Source: Flexivirga oryzae (lineage in GTDB: Bacteria; Actinomycetota; Actinomycetes; Actinomycetales; Dermatophilaceae). Taken from it: DNA of 64,000 nucleotides. The translations under genes were made by a program, and so were the position numbers. The stretch's first letter is position 1. Each line of letters opens with the position of its first letter. The notes under the pieces were generated by a model. The model saw only the letters and a program-made list of their open reading frames with translations. It had not been told where the DNA came from and ran no database searches. Location: positions 1,488,001 through 1,552,000 of the forward strand of contig NZ_JACHVQ010000001.1 in NCBI RefSeq assembly GCF_014190805.1. The letters are read 5' to 3'. This document shows positions 24,779-33,420 of the stretch, piece after piece.

Positions 24779-24868
24779 GTGAGGGTGCTCGTCCTTGGGA
24801 GGTGCCCGTCTCGAGCGGATGTGATCGCAGGCCGAAGACTTCGACCCATCGGCGACCGGACCTTCTCG

Positions 24869-26122
24869 CTAGATGCGATCAACGTCCGTGAGGTCGACGG
24901 CCTGAATGTCCCGTGTGTCCGCCGGGTCGAGCAACCGGTCGAGCGCATGTCCTGCTGCGCTGCCGATGAGCGTTCCCGTGGCGACGGCGACGACGGAGCC
25001 GATCGCGATGGTCGCGGCGTTGAATCCCGCCTGCCCGGTTGCGAGTTCGGTCGTGCTCAGCAGGCCGAGGCTGCCGGGCACGAGCAGCCAGAACGCCGGC
25101 AGGAAGACCACCAGCCGGAGCGGGCGGCCGGAGAGGCGGTGCACGATGGCGGCGGCGAGTCCGGCCACGGTGGCCCCGGCCAGCGCCCCGAGGATGAGCC
25201 CGCTGCCGGCCTGCACGATCGACTGGGTCGCGAACGTGAGCGCCAGCACGACGAAGATCCAGGGGATCGCAGCGCGGGAGGCTGCGACGTTGACGACGAT
25301 GCCGCAGCCGATCACGGCGACCCCGATGTATGGCGCCAGCGGTCCGAGGTCCTGGGCTCGCACGTTGGTCAACGCAGACAGCTGATCGCCGGTGACGGCG
25401 ACCGCCGCGAAGAGGCCGACCGCGAAGAGCACGAGTTGCATCACTCCCGACACCAGGCGCGAGGTACCCGCGACCGCCGCCCCCGAGGCGATCTCCGACA
25501 TACCTGTGACGATCATCGAGCCGGGCAACAACACCGCGAAGGACGCGACCATCGTCCGCAACGTCCCGTGCAGGGGCCAGTGCTGCGCCACCAGCAGCAC
25601 CAGCACGCCGACCGCGAACGAGGCGAGCAACGGAAGCAGCGTGCGGACGACGGTCACCCGGCGACCGACCATCACGAGCAGTGCCACGACCAGCGAACTA
25701 CCCGCGGCGGTGACCAGGTCGCGCCAGGTGGGCTGCAGGATCGCGCAGATGCCCGTGCCGATCGCGATCATCGCCAGGTCACTCAGCCAGACCGGGCGCG
25801 AGGGCGGCAGGGCCGCGATCGCGTCCAGTTCGCGGATCGCCGAGGGTATGGCGACAGCTCCGCGCATCAGCCGGTCGTAGACGTCCTGGACGAGGGTGAC
25901 CTGCTCGAACCGCAAGGTCCCCGTGACGGGTTCGAAGCCGACGCTGTCCTCGGCGCTCAGCCCGGCGAACAGCCCGGTCGGGGTGGCCGCGACCCGCACG
26001 CCGGGCGCACCGAGGCGGCGCGCCAACAGCGTCACCTGCCACTCGACGTCCGGCACCGGCGCACCACCGGCGAGCAGAGCGCTGCCCATCCGCAGCAGCA
26101 CCTCACGCGTCGAGTCCGTCAT
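24869..26122 (-). CDS. ThrE-family threonine/serine exporter
   Basis: A 417-residue membrane protein with a soluble N-terminal part (about 120 residues, cytoplasmic ThrE domain beginning [20 protein letters not shown]) and about ten helices in two bundles, the fused DUF1212/DUF3815 layout of ThrE. The family exports threonine and serine. The C-terminal hydrophilic tail [16 protein letters not shown] is short. It is divergent from uvrB across 60 bases. The substrate is inferred from family only. Confidence 0.83.
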   Translation of the reverse strand: MTDSTREVLLRMGSALLAGGAPVPDVEWQVTLLARRLGAPGVRVAATPTGLFAGLSAEDSVGFEPVTGTLRFEQVTLVQDVYDRLMRGAVAIPSAIRELDAIAALPPSRPVWLSDLAMIAIGTGICAILQPTWRDLVTAAGSSLVVALLVMVGRRVTVVRTLLPLLASFAVGVLVLLVAQHWPLHGTLRTMVASFAVLLPGSMIVTGMSEIASGAAVAGTSRLVSGVMQLVLFAVGLFAAVAVTGDQLSALTNVRAQDLGPLAPYIGVAVIGCGIVVNVAASRAAIPWIFVVLALTFATQSIVQAGSGLILGALAGATVAGLAAAIVHRLSGRPLRLVVFLPAFWLLVPGSLGLLSTTELATGQAGFNAATIAIGSVVAVATGTLIGSAAGHALDRLLDPADTRDIQAVDLTDVDRI

Positions 26123-26146
26123 ACAGCCATCATGACGGCCACGGGA

Positions 26147-26158
26147 ACAACCGTTGTC
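26147..26158. promoter_or_regulatory. Weak LexA-box-like site upstream of uvrB
   Basis: GAAC-AACC-GTTG at 26147-26158 matches seven of eight fixed positions of the actinobacterial SOS box (GAAC-N4-GTTC). It lies 25 bases before the uvrB ATG. The one mismatch and lack of flanking TCGAA symmetry keep confidence low. Confidence 0.3.
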
Positions 26159-26182
26159 AGTGGCGGCGTTTACGGTTGCACT

Positions 26183-28309
26183 ATGCGCCCGACCACTGAC
26201 CTGCAGCGACGTGTCGCGCCCTTCGAGGTTGTTTCCGAGTACTCACCCAGCGGCGACCAGCCGACCGCGATCGCCGATCTGGCGCGCCGGGTCGAGGCGG
26301 GGGAGCAGGACACCGTGCTGCTCGGCGCGACCGGCACCGGCAAGTCCGCCACCACGGCGTGGCTGATCGAGCAGGTGCAAAGGCCCACCCTGGTGATGGC
26401 ACCCAACAAGACCCTCGCGGCACAGCTGGCCAACGAGTTCCGCGAGCTGCTGCCGCACAACGCGGTCGAATACTTCGTCTCCTACTACGACTACTACCAG
26501 CCCGAGGCCTACATCCCGCAGACCGACACCTACATCGAGAAGGACTCCTCGATCAACGACGAGGTCGAGCGGCTGCGGCACAGCGCCACCAACTCGCTGC
26601 TGACCCGGCGCGACGTGATCGTGGTCGCGTCGGTGTCCTGCATCTACGGCCTCGGCACCCCGCAGGAGTACGTCGACCGCATGCAAGCGCTGCGGGTCGG
26701 TGACCAGCTGGACCGCGACGACCTGCTGCGCAAGTTCGTCCAGATGCAATACACCCGCAACGACCTGGCCTTCACCCGCGGCACCTTCCGGGTCCGCGGC
26801 GACACCGTCGAGATCATCCCGGTCTACGAGGAGCTGGCGATCCGGATCGAGTTCTTCGGCGACGAGATCGAGCGGCTCTACACGCTGCACCCGCTGACCG
26901 GCGAGGTGGTGCGCGAGGAGCAGGAGATGTACGTCTTCCCCGCGTCGCACTACGTCGCCGGCCCGGAGCGGATGGAGCGGGCCATCTCCTCGATCGAGAC
27001 CGAGCTGGCCGACCGGCTGAAGACCCTGGAGAAGCAGGGCAAGCTGCTGGAGGCGCAGCGGCTGCGGATGCGCACGACCTACGACATCGAGATGATGCGT
27101 CAGGTCGGGTCGTGCTCCGGCATCGAGAACTACTCGCGGCACATCGACGGGCGCGGCCCGGGCAGCGCACCCAACTGCCTGCTCGACTACTTCCCCGAGG
27201 ACTTCCTGCTGGTCATCGACGAGTCGCACCAGACGGTGCCGCAGATCGGCGCGATGTACGAAGGTGACATGTCCCGCAAGCGCATGCTGGTGGACCACGG
27301 CTTCCGGCTGCCGAGCGCGATGGACAACCGGCCGCTGAAGTGGGAGGAGTTCCTGGAGCGCATCGGGCAGACCATCTACCTGTCGGCGACGCCGGGCGAC
27401 TACGAGATGGCCAGGGCCGGCGGCGAATACGTCGAGCAGGTGATCCGGCCGACCGGTCTGGTCGACCCGGAGATCGTGCTGAAGCCGACCAAGGGGCAGA
27501 TCGACGACCTGCTGCACGAGATCAACGAGCGCACCGAGCGGGACGAGCGCGTCCTGGTGACGACGCTCACCAAGAAGATGGCCGAGGACCTCACCGACTA
27601 CCTGCTGGAGAAGGGCGTCCGGGTGCGCTACCTGCACTCCGAGGTCGACACGTTGCGCCGTGTGGAGCTGCTGCGCGAGCTGCGGCTCGGCGAGTTCGAC
27701 GTGCTCGTGGGCATCAACCTGTTGCGTGAGGGCCTCGACCTGCCGGAGGTGTCGCTGGTCAGCATCCTGGACGCCGACAAGGAGGGCTTCCTGCGCTCGG
27801 CCCGGTCGCTCATCCAGACGATCGGCCGCGCTGCGCGCAACGTGTCCGGTCAGGTGCACATGTATGCCGACAAGGTGACCCCGTCGATGCAGGAGGCGAT
27901 CGACGAGACCAACCGCCGCCGGGACAAGCAGCTCGCCTACAACAAGGCGGCCGGCGTCGACCCGCAGCCGCTGCGCAAGAAGATCGCGGACATCACCGAC
28001 ATGCTGCAGCGCGAGGACGCCGACACCGATGCGCTGATGGGCAGCGGCCGGGCGCAGTCGCGCGGCAAGTCCGACGGTCGCGGCAAGCGCGGCGGCGGTC
28101 GCGGTGCGGTGCTCGCGGACGGTGAGGTCGCCGGCGCGGCACGGGTCTCCGGTCTGCCGGCCTCCGACCTGGCCGGGTTGATCCAGGAGCTCACCGAGCA
28201 GATGCACCAGGCCGCGGCCGACCTGCATTTCGAGCTGGCCGCGCGGTTGCGCGACGAGTTGGGCGACCTGAAGAAGGAGTTGCGGCAGATGGAGGCCGCG
28301 ACCAAGTGA
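26183..28309 (+). CDS. uvrB: Excinuclease ABC subunit B
   Basis: A 708-residue UvrB, the damage-verifying helicase-like subunit of nucleotide excision repair. Walker [11 protein letters not shown] (48-57), the beta-hairpin [20 protein letters not shown] that wedges into DNA (about 107-126), DEAD-type VIDESH, motif [11 protein letters not shown] and a C-terminal UVR motif ([13 protein letters not shown]) are all present. A Gly/Arg-rich linker ([16 protein letters not shown]) precedes the UVR domain. ATG 26183 gives a normal N-terminus and lies six bases after TACGGT (26171-26176), so the mRNA may be leaderless. Confidence 0.97.
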   Translation: MRPTTDLQRRVAPFEVVSEYSPSGDQPTAIADLARRVEAGEQDTVLLGATGTGKSATTAWLIEQVQRPTLVMAPNKTLAAQLANEFRELLPHNAVEYFVSYYDYYQPEAYIPQTDTYIEKDSSINDEVERLRHSATNSLLTRRDVIVVASVSCIYGLGTPQEYVDRMQALRVGDQLDRDDLLRKFVQMQYTRNDLAFTRGTFRVRGDTVEIIPVYEELAIRIEFFGDEIERLYTLHPLTGEVVREEQEMYVFPASHYVAGPERMERAISSIETELADRLKTLEKQGKLLEAQRLRMRTTYDIEMMRQVGSCSGIENYSRHIDGRGPGSAPNCLLDYFPEDFLLVIDESHQTVPQIGAMYEGDMSRKRMLVDHGFRLPSAMDNRPLKWEEFLERIGQTIYLSATPGDYEMARAGGEYVEQVIRPTGLVDPEIVLKPTKGQIDDLLHEINERTERDERVLVTTLTKKMAEDLTDYLLEKGVRVRYLHSEVDTLRRVELLRELRLGEFDVLVGINLLREGLDLPEVSLVSILDADKEGFLRSARSLIQTIGRAARNVSGQVHMYADKVTPSMQEAIDETNRRRDKQLAYNKAAGVDPQPLRKKIADITDMLQREDADTDALMGSGRAQSRGKSDGRGKRGGGRGAVLADGEVAGAARVSGLPASDLAGLIQELTEQMHQAAADLHFELAARLRDELGDLKKELRQMEAATK

Positions 28310-28330
28310 GCCGGTGACCAGGGCGATCTA

Positions 28331-28346
28331 CTACGTCACGTAGGAT
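28331..28346. promoter_or_regulatory. -10 box with overlapping palindrome for the DUF3817 gene
   Basis: TAGGAT at 28341-28346 lies seven bases before ATG 28354, so transcription probably begins at or next to the start codon. CTACG-TCA-CGTAG (28331-28343) is a perfect inverted repeat overlapping the box and may be an operator. Confidence 0.45.
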
Positions 28347-28353
28347 CCGGTGC

Positions 28354-28707
28354 ATGGTCACCACTCTCGACGACACGACCGCCGCCGAGCGCGTCTCCAC
28401 CAGCTTCCCGGCTCGGGCCTTCAAGCTCGCCGCCTTCGCCGAAGCAGTCTCCTGGATCGGCCTGCTGATCGGCATGTTCTTCAAGTGGATCGTGCAGTCC
28501 GGCGATCTCGGGGTGCGGATCTTCGGCCCGATCCACGGCACGATCTTCGTGCTCTACGTGATCAGCCTGGTGGCGGTCTCGGTGACGCACAAGTGGACGC
28601 CGAAGGAGTCGCTGCTCGGCCTGGTCAGCAGTGTGCCCCCGCTGATGACGGTGTGGTTCGAGCGCCGCGCGGAGCGCCGCGGCGCCCTGGTGCGCCGCGC
28701 GGCCTGA
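28354..28707 (+). CDS. DUF3817 family membrane protein
   Basis: A 117-residue protein with three predicted membrane helices and the family pattern FKLAAFAEAVSWIGLLIGMFFK followed by GPIHGTIFVLYVISL. This small family is widespread in actinobacteria and bacilli; its function is unknown. It appears to be a single-gene leaderless transcript between uvrB and tandem repeat array B. Confidence 0.87.
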   Translation: MVTTLDDTTAAERVSTSFPARAFKLAAFAEAVSWIGLLIGMFFKWIVQSGDLGVRIFGPIHGTIFVLYVISLVAVSVTHKWTPKESLLGLVSSVPPLMTVWFERRAERRGALVRRAA

Positions 28708-28748
28708 CGCCATACCAACTCCGCCGACGACGCCGACGACGCCGGCGC

Positions 28749-28987
28749 GTCCCGAAGTGCCGACGGTCGGGGGTTGGGGACGGGGTTTCGCGGAAAGTGC
28801 GTCCCGAAGTGCCGACGGTCGGGGGTTGGGGACGGGGTTGCGCGGAGAATGCGTCCCGAAGTGCCGACGGTCGGGGGTTGGGGACGGGGTTGCGCGGAAG
28901 GGCGTCCCGAAGTGCCGACGGTCGGGGGCTGGGGACGGGTTGCGCGGAAGGCGCGTCCCGAAGTGCCGACGGTCGGTTGGTCGGGAC
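28749..28987. repeat. Tandem repeat array B, five units of 51-52 bp
   Basis: Units start at 28749, 28801, 28853, 28904 and 28955. The 35-bp core is the same as in arrays A and C; linkers are 16-17 bp and resemble one another (GGTTTCGCGGAAAGTGC type). The last unit is shortened and ends GGTCGGGAC, so that GTCCCGA and TCGGGAC form a perfect 7-bp outer stem around the inner CCGA-CGG-TCGG hairpin. It fills the gap between the convergent DUF3817 and dehydratase genes, three bases short of the dehydratase stop. Confidence 0.93.
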
Positions 28988-28990
28988 GCC

Positions 28991-29947
28991 TCAGGCGGCC
29001 GCGGGGGCGCGCGAGTTGCCGGTGATCACCACGGCGAGCCGGCTGCCGCGCCAGCGGTCGGGGTCCGACTGCAGGAACGCGACGCCCGCGGCGGCCGCGC
29101 CCTCGACGAGCAGTTCGTCGTGCCGCCGGAGCGTCTCCAGCGCGGTGCGCAACTGCTCCTCGCTGACCGTGTCGATCTCGTCGATCACCTGCCGGGCGAT
29201 GCGGAAGGTGTACCGGTTGTGCGGGCCGAGATCGCCCAGCAGTGAGGTCGCGACCGTGTCCACCTCGTCGATCGACACCGGGTGACCGGCGCGCAGCGAG
29301 CGGTACATGGTGTCGGCCCGCTCGGCGCACACCCCGACGACCTGCGTGCCGTGGGTGACCGCCTTGACCGCCAGGCCGATGCCGCCGCTGAGACCGCCGC
29401 CGGAGACCGGTACGACGACCGCGTCCAGCGGCGGCAGGTCGTGCGTCAGTTCCAGCCCGATGGTGCCCTGGCCGCTGATCACGTCCGGGTGGTCGAACGG
29501 CGGGACGAACAGGTAGCCGCGGTCGTTCGCGAGTGCGAGCGCGGCGGTGATGGCGGCGGTCTGGTCGTGGCTGGTGTGGTCCACCACCGCGCCGAGTTGC
29601 TCCAGCGCGCGGGCGCGGTAGTCCGGCACAGTGCGGGCGAGGAACGCGGTGACCGGCAGCCCGAAGCGGCGGCCCATGTGCGCCACCGCCCGCGCGTGGT
29701 TGCCGGTGGACGCGGTCGTCACACCGGTGACCTCGCCGCCCTCCGCGGCGGCCCGGATCGCGTTGCAGGCGCCGCGCACTTTGAAGCTGCCGGTCGGCTG
29801 CTCGATCTCCAGCTTCAGGTAGACCGTGGCGCCGGTCAGCTCGCTCAGCCACCGGCTGATCCGGCTGGGAGTGTGCTCCACGTGGCCGGCGATGCGTCGC
29901 TGCGCCGACCTGATCGCGTCGAGGTCGGGCAGCGCCAGGTCCGTCAT
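28991..29947 (-). CDS. PLP-dependent threonine/serine dehydratase-type enzyme (EutB-like)
   Basis: A 318-residue fold-type II PLP enzyme. The PLP lysine lies in PTGSFKVRGACNA (about 51-63), and the phosphate-binding glycine loop is PVSGGGLSGG (about 168-177). Short threonine dehydratases without an ACT domain also include EutB of hydroxyectoine utilisation. The location four bases after the D-2-hydroxyacid dehydrogenase and beside doeA supports that role, although serine/threonine deamination cannot be excluded. The gene ends at tandem repeat array B. Confidence 0.85.
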   Translation of the reverse strand: MTDLALPDLDAIRSAQRRIAGHVEHTPSRISRWLSELTGATVYLKLEIEQPTGSFKVRGACNAIRAAAEGGEVTGVTTASTGNHARAVAHMGRRFGLPVTAFLARTVPDYRARALEQLGAVVDHTSHDQTAAITAALALANDRGYLFVPPFDHPDVISGQGTIGLELTHDLPPLDAVVVPVSGGGLSGGIGLAVKAVTHGTQVVGVCAERADTMYRSLRAGHPVSIDEVDTVATSLLGDLGPHNRYTFRIARQVIDEIDTVSEEQLRTALETLRRHDELLVEGAAAAGVAFLQSDPDRWRGSRLAVVITGNSRAPAAA

Positions 29948-29951
29948 ACCG

Positions 29952-30935
29952 TCATTGTCCCGCGCTCGGCACGAACCCCAGCTGCTTGTCGACCGGGTGC
30001 GGCAGCGGATCCCCGGCGAGCCACCGGTCGGCCAGTTCGACGAACTGCGCGGCGAGCGCGTCCAGCCAGCCCGTGGAGTCCCCGGACAGGTGCGGTGAGA
30101 TCGTCAGCCCCGGCACGTCCCACAGCGGTGATTCGGCGGGTAGTGGCTCCTGCTGGAAGACGTCGAGCGCGGCGCCGGCCAACGCACCGGCCTGCAGCGC
30201 GGCCACCAGGTCGGCCTCGACCACGCTCTGGCCGCGGCCGACGTTGACGAAGTATGCCGAGGGGCTCATCGCGGCAAACACGTTGCGGTCGAACAGATTC
30301 CGGGTGTCGTCCGTCAACGGTGTCACATTGACGACCACGTCGAAATCACCGACGTGTTTGCTCAGGGTGGAGCTGGCGATCACCGAGCCGAAGTCGGGGT
30401 CACCCTCGCGCGCGGTGCGCCCGGCACCCGTCACGTCGACGTCGACGGCACGCAGCAGCCGCGCGATCTCGCGACCGATGCTGCCGGTGCCCACGATCAG
30501 CGCACGGCGGCCACGCAGCGGCCGGGTCTCCCGGTGGCGCCACTCATGGGCGCGCTGCAGTTCGAGGCCCTCCCGCATCAGCTTCAGGTGCGCCAGCACC
30601 GACGCCAGCACGAACTCGGCGATCGGCCGGTCGAAGATCCCGCGGGCGTTGGTCACCACGACCTCGGAGTCGCGCAACTCCGGGAAGAGCAGCTTGTCGA
30701 CGCCGGCCGCGGCGACGTGGATCCACCGCAGGTCGCCGCAATGGCGCCATACGTCCCGCACCGCGGTCGAGAAGAAGTCCCAGAGGAAGAGCGCCTCGGC
30801 GCCCTCCAGCGCGGCACCGAGGCCCGCCGCATCGGTGTACCGGAGCGTCGCTCGGGAGGCGAGGGCCGCCAGGCCCGGGGGTCGGTCGTCGGCGTCCGCC
30901 ACCAGGACGGCGATCACGGGCGGGTTCGAAGTCAC
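29952..30935 (-). CDS. D-2-hydroxyacid dehydrogenase (NAD-dependent)
   Basis: A 327-residue dehydrogenase with the NAD(P) loop GTGSIGREIARLL (near residue 150), catalytic Arg in VNVGRGQSVVE, Glu in DVFQQEPLP and His in ISPHLSGDS. The frame is open to ATG 30992, but that start would overlap the divergent doeA start, so GTG 30935 is preferred. It heads a two-gene leftward operon with the EutB-like gene. In the ectoine context it may reduce a 2-oxo acid formed from hydroxyectoine, taking a place comparable to EutC; this is inference. Confidence 0.85.
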   Translation of the reverse strand: MTSNPPVIAVLVADADDRPPGLAALASRATLRYTDAAGLGAALEGAEALFLWDFFSTAVRDVWRHCGDLRWIHVAAAGVDKLLFPELRDSEVVVTNARGIFDRPIAEFVLASVLAHLKLMREGLELQRAHEWRHRETRPLRGRRALIVGTGSIGREIARLLRAVDVDVTGAGRTAREGDPDFGSVIASSTLSKHVGDFDVVVNVTPLTDDTRNLFDRNVFAAMSPSAYFVNVGRGQSVVEADLVAALQAGALAGAALDVFQQEPLPAESPLWDVPGLTISPHLSGDSTGWLDALAAQFVELADRWLAGDPLPHPVDKQLGFVPSAGQ

Positions 30936-30961
30936 TCCGCCAGTGAAGAATGGCCGTGTCT

Positions 30962-30975
30962 GATTGTCAACAATT
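30962..30975. promoter_or_regulatory. Candidate GntR operator 1 (dehydrogenase/doeA divergent gap)
   Basis: GATTGT-CA-ACAATT is a palindrome of the TTGT-NN-ACAA type bound by many FadR-branch GntR proteins. It lies in the 48-base gap between the divergent dehydrogenase and doeA starts, nine bases before the doeA ATG. The bases GTCTGATTGT are shared exactly with operator 2 at 36927. Confidence 0.75.
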
Positions 30976-30983
30976 GATTCTGG

Positions 30984-32222
30984 ATGCACCATGAGCAGGT
31001 GAGTCAAACACCCCCCGACGCCGCGCTCAGCGGCCTGCGCTCCCGGCCGTTCCCGGAGCAGGAGTACCTCGACCGTCTGCGTGCCGTGCAGGTGCGTATG
31101 GCGGAACGTCAGCTCAGCTCGCTGATCATCGCCGACCCCGCGAATCTCTACTACCTGACCGGCTACAACGCGTGGTCGTTCTACATGCCCCAGTGCCTCA
31201 TCGTCCCGGTGGAGGGCGACTGCCACCTGTTCACCCGGACGATGGACGCGGCGGGCGCGCACTACACGGCGTTCCTGCCGGTCGACCGCATCCACGGCTA
31301 CCCCGACTACCTGGTCAACCGCCCGGACACGCACCCCTTCGACTGGATCGTCGACCGCGCGCTGGAGATCGGCGTGCTCGTCGACGAGCCGGGCGCGTAT
31401 GTCGCCGCGGAGCTGGACGCGCACTTCTTCTCGGTCCGCAGCTACCTGGCGATCCAGTCGGCGCTGAAGATGTCCGCCCTGGTCGACAGCACCGAGCTGG
31501 TCAACTGGGTGCGCGTGCGCAAGTCACCCCTGGAACGTGAAAAGCTCCACACCGCAGGCAAGATCGCGCAACGCGTGATGGAGACCGCACTGCAGGAGCT
31601 GGAGCCCGGCCGACGCCAGTGCGACGTGGTCGCGGAGATCCAGCACGCCCAGGCGCTCGGTGCGCACAAGCTCGGCGGCGACTACCCCGCGATCGTGCCG
31701 ATGCTGCCCACCGGCGAGACGGCCGGCACCCCCCACCTCACCTGGAGCGACCTACCGCTGCAGAGGGGGGAGGCGACCACCATCGAGCTCGCCGGCGTGT
31801 TCCACCGTTACCACGCGCCGCTGGCCCGCACGGTCGTGCTCGGTAAGGCGCCGCGCAAGCTGATCGAGTGCGCCGACGCCACCAACGAGGGTATGGCGGC
31901 CCTGCTGGAGCAGATGCGGCCCGGCAACCGGACGTGCGACGTGCACCGGGAGTTCGCCCAGACCATCGGCCGCTACGGGCTCACCAAGGAGTCGCGGATC
32001 GGCTACTCCATCGGCATCGGCTACCCGCCGGACTGGGGCGAGCGCACCATGAGCGTGCGGCCCGAGGACGAAACGGTCATCGAGGAGGACATGGCGTTCC
32101 ACGTCATCCTCGGCATGTGGATGGACGGCTGGGGGTACGAGACCTCCGAGTCCATGCTCATCGGTCCGGACGGCCCGGACCTGCTCACCAACGTCCCACG
32201 CGGACTGACAGCGAAGGAGTGA
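30984..32222 (+). CDS. doeA: Ectoine hydrolase (DoeA/EutD type, M24 fold)
   Basis: A 412-residue creatinase/aminopeptidase-P-fold protein. The N-terminal domain has DPANLYYLTGYNAWSFYMPQ and the C-terminal pita-bread domain has LGGDYPAIVPMLPTG, HLTWSDLPLQRGE and IGYPPDWGERTMS. These segments resemble ectoine hydrolase DoeA/EutD more closely than Xaa-Pro peptidases; classic metal ligands are partly replaced, as in that group. It opens the ectoine ring to N-acetyl-2,4-diaminobutyrate. ATG 30984 has no ribosome site; GTG 30999 is an alternative. The gene is followed one base later by an aminotransferase. Confidence 0.88.
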   Translation: MHHEQVSQTPPDAALSGLRSRPFPEQEYLDRLRAVQVRMAERQLSSLIIADPANLYYLTGYNAWSFYMPQCLIVPVEGDCHLFTRTMDAAGAHYTAFLPVDRIHGYPDYLVNRPDTHPFDWIVDRALEIGVLVDEPGAYVAAELDAHFFSVRSYLAIQSALKMSALVDSTELVNWVRVRKSPLEREKLHTAGKIAQRVMETALQELEPGRRQCDVVAEIQHAQALGAHKLGGDYPAIVPMLPTGETAGTPHLTWSDLPLQRGEATTIELAGVFHRYHAPLARTVVLGKAPRKLIECADATNEGMAALLEQMRPGNRTCDVHREFAQTIGRYGLTKESRIGYSIGIGYPPDWGERTMSVRPEDETVIEEDMAFHVILGMWMDGWGYETSESMLIGPDGPDLLTNVPRGLTAKE

Positions 32223-32223
32223 C

Positions 32224-33420
32224 ATGACCCGGCTGCCCCTGGCAACCCGTGCAACCGACCTGGTGGGGTCGATCATCGACTCCAGCACCTCCCTGCTGGC
32301 CGGTCAGCGGCACGACATCGTGCGGTTCGCCATGGGCAGCCCGGCGCCCGAGGCGATCCCTGCCGACACGTTGCGCGACATCGCGGCGACCGAGCTCGGC
32401 CGTCCGGACGCCTACGACTATGCCGCGACCGAGGGTGACCCGCGGTTACGCGACGCGCTGCTCGGCGTGCTCGCTGACACGCCCGACGCGCCCACCCCGG
32501 ACCGGCTGCTCATCACGGCCGGCGGCATGCAGGGACTCGACCTGGCCTTCAAACTCTTCGTCGATCCCGGAGACCTGGTGGTCGTCGAATCACCCACCTA
32601 CACCAACGGATCCGCGACCGCGCTGTCCTACCAGGCCGAGCTGCTGGAGGTGCCGGTCGATGACGAGGGCATGCAGGTCGACACCCTGGAGGACCTGGTG
32701 GCGCGCGCCGGCCGGACGCCGAAGGCGATCTACGCCATACCCACGTTCCAGAACCCGTCGGGCGCGTCGATGTCCGTCGAGCGCCGGCACCGCTTGCTGG
32801 AGCTGACCCGGCAGTGGGGCAGCGTGCTCATCGACGACGACCCGTACGGGCTGCTGCGTTTCGAGGGTGCGGACGTGCCGTCGTTGCACGCGCTCGCCGG
32901 CGGCGATCCGCTCGTCTTCTCGGTGCGAACCTTCTCCAAGATCATCGGCCCCGGCCTGCGGGTCGGCTGGGTGGACGCGGACCCGTCGCTGCAACAGCTG
33001 TTGATCAACGCCAAGCAGGCTATGGACACCTGCACCAACCTGCCGTTGCAACGGTTGGTGGCCGGGTTCCTGGAGGGCGGTCACCTGCAGCCGCACCTGG
33101 TCGCGCAACGCTCGGCGTACCGGGAGCGCAAGCGGGCCATGCAGGACGCGCTGACCGAGCACTTCGCGGGTACGGCGCACTGGACCGACCCGCACGGCGG
33201 CTTCTTCCTCTGGGTGACGTTCGACCACGACGTCGACACCGAGGCGCTGTTCGAGGTCGCGCTCGCCGAAGGGGTGGCGTTCATCCCGGGCAACGCGTTC
33301 TCGCCGAGTAAACGTTTCCCGGATGCGCTGCGGCTGTGCTTCGCGTCGAGCACCCCGGAACGCATCCGGGAGGGCGTGGCACGACTGCGTCGCGCGGTGG
33401 ACTCGATGGGGAAGCGCTGA
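32224..33420 (+). CDS. PLP aminotransferase, class I/II (MocR-domain-like, no HTH)
   Basis: A 398-residue fold-type I aminotransferase with ESPTYTNGSATALSYQAEL, IPTFQNPSGASM, DDDPYGLLRF and the PLP-lysine segment SVRTFSKIIGPGLRVGW. It resembles 2-aminoadipate or MocR-type aminotransferases but has no N-terminal helix-turn-helix, so it should be an enzyme, not a regulator. It follows doeA with one base between and overlaps the M20 gene start (TGATG). It may transaminate diaminobutyrate or a hydroxylated relative. A TTA leucine codon lies near 32446. Confidence 0.85.
   Translation: MTRLPLATRATDLVGSIIDSSTSLLAGQRHDIVRFAMGSPAPEAIPADTLRDIAATELGRPDAYDYAATEGDPRLRDALLGVLADTPDAPTPDRLLITAGGMQGLDLAFKLFVDPGDLVVVESPTYTNGSATALSYQAELLEVPVDDEGMQVDTLEDLVARAGRTPKAIYAIPTFQNPSGASMSVERRHRLLELTRQWGSVLIDDDPYGLLRFEGADVPSLHALAGGDPLVFSVRTFSKIIGPGLRVGWVDADPSLQQLLINAKQAMDTCTNLPLQRLVAGFLEGGHLQPHLVAQRSAYRERKRAMQDALTEHFAGTAHWTDPHGGFFLWVTFDHDVDTEALFEVALAEGVAFIPGNAFSPSKRFPDALRLCFASSTPERIREGVARLRRAVDSMGKR

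Noticed and set aside
28749..28987. CRISPR-like array appearance of the tandem repeats
   Set aside because: Linkers are 16-17 bp and nearly the same within each array, unlike unique CRISPR spacers, and no cas gene is present in the window.
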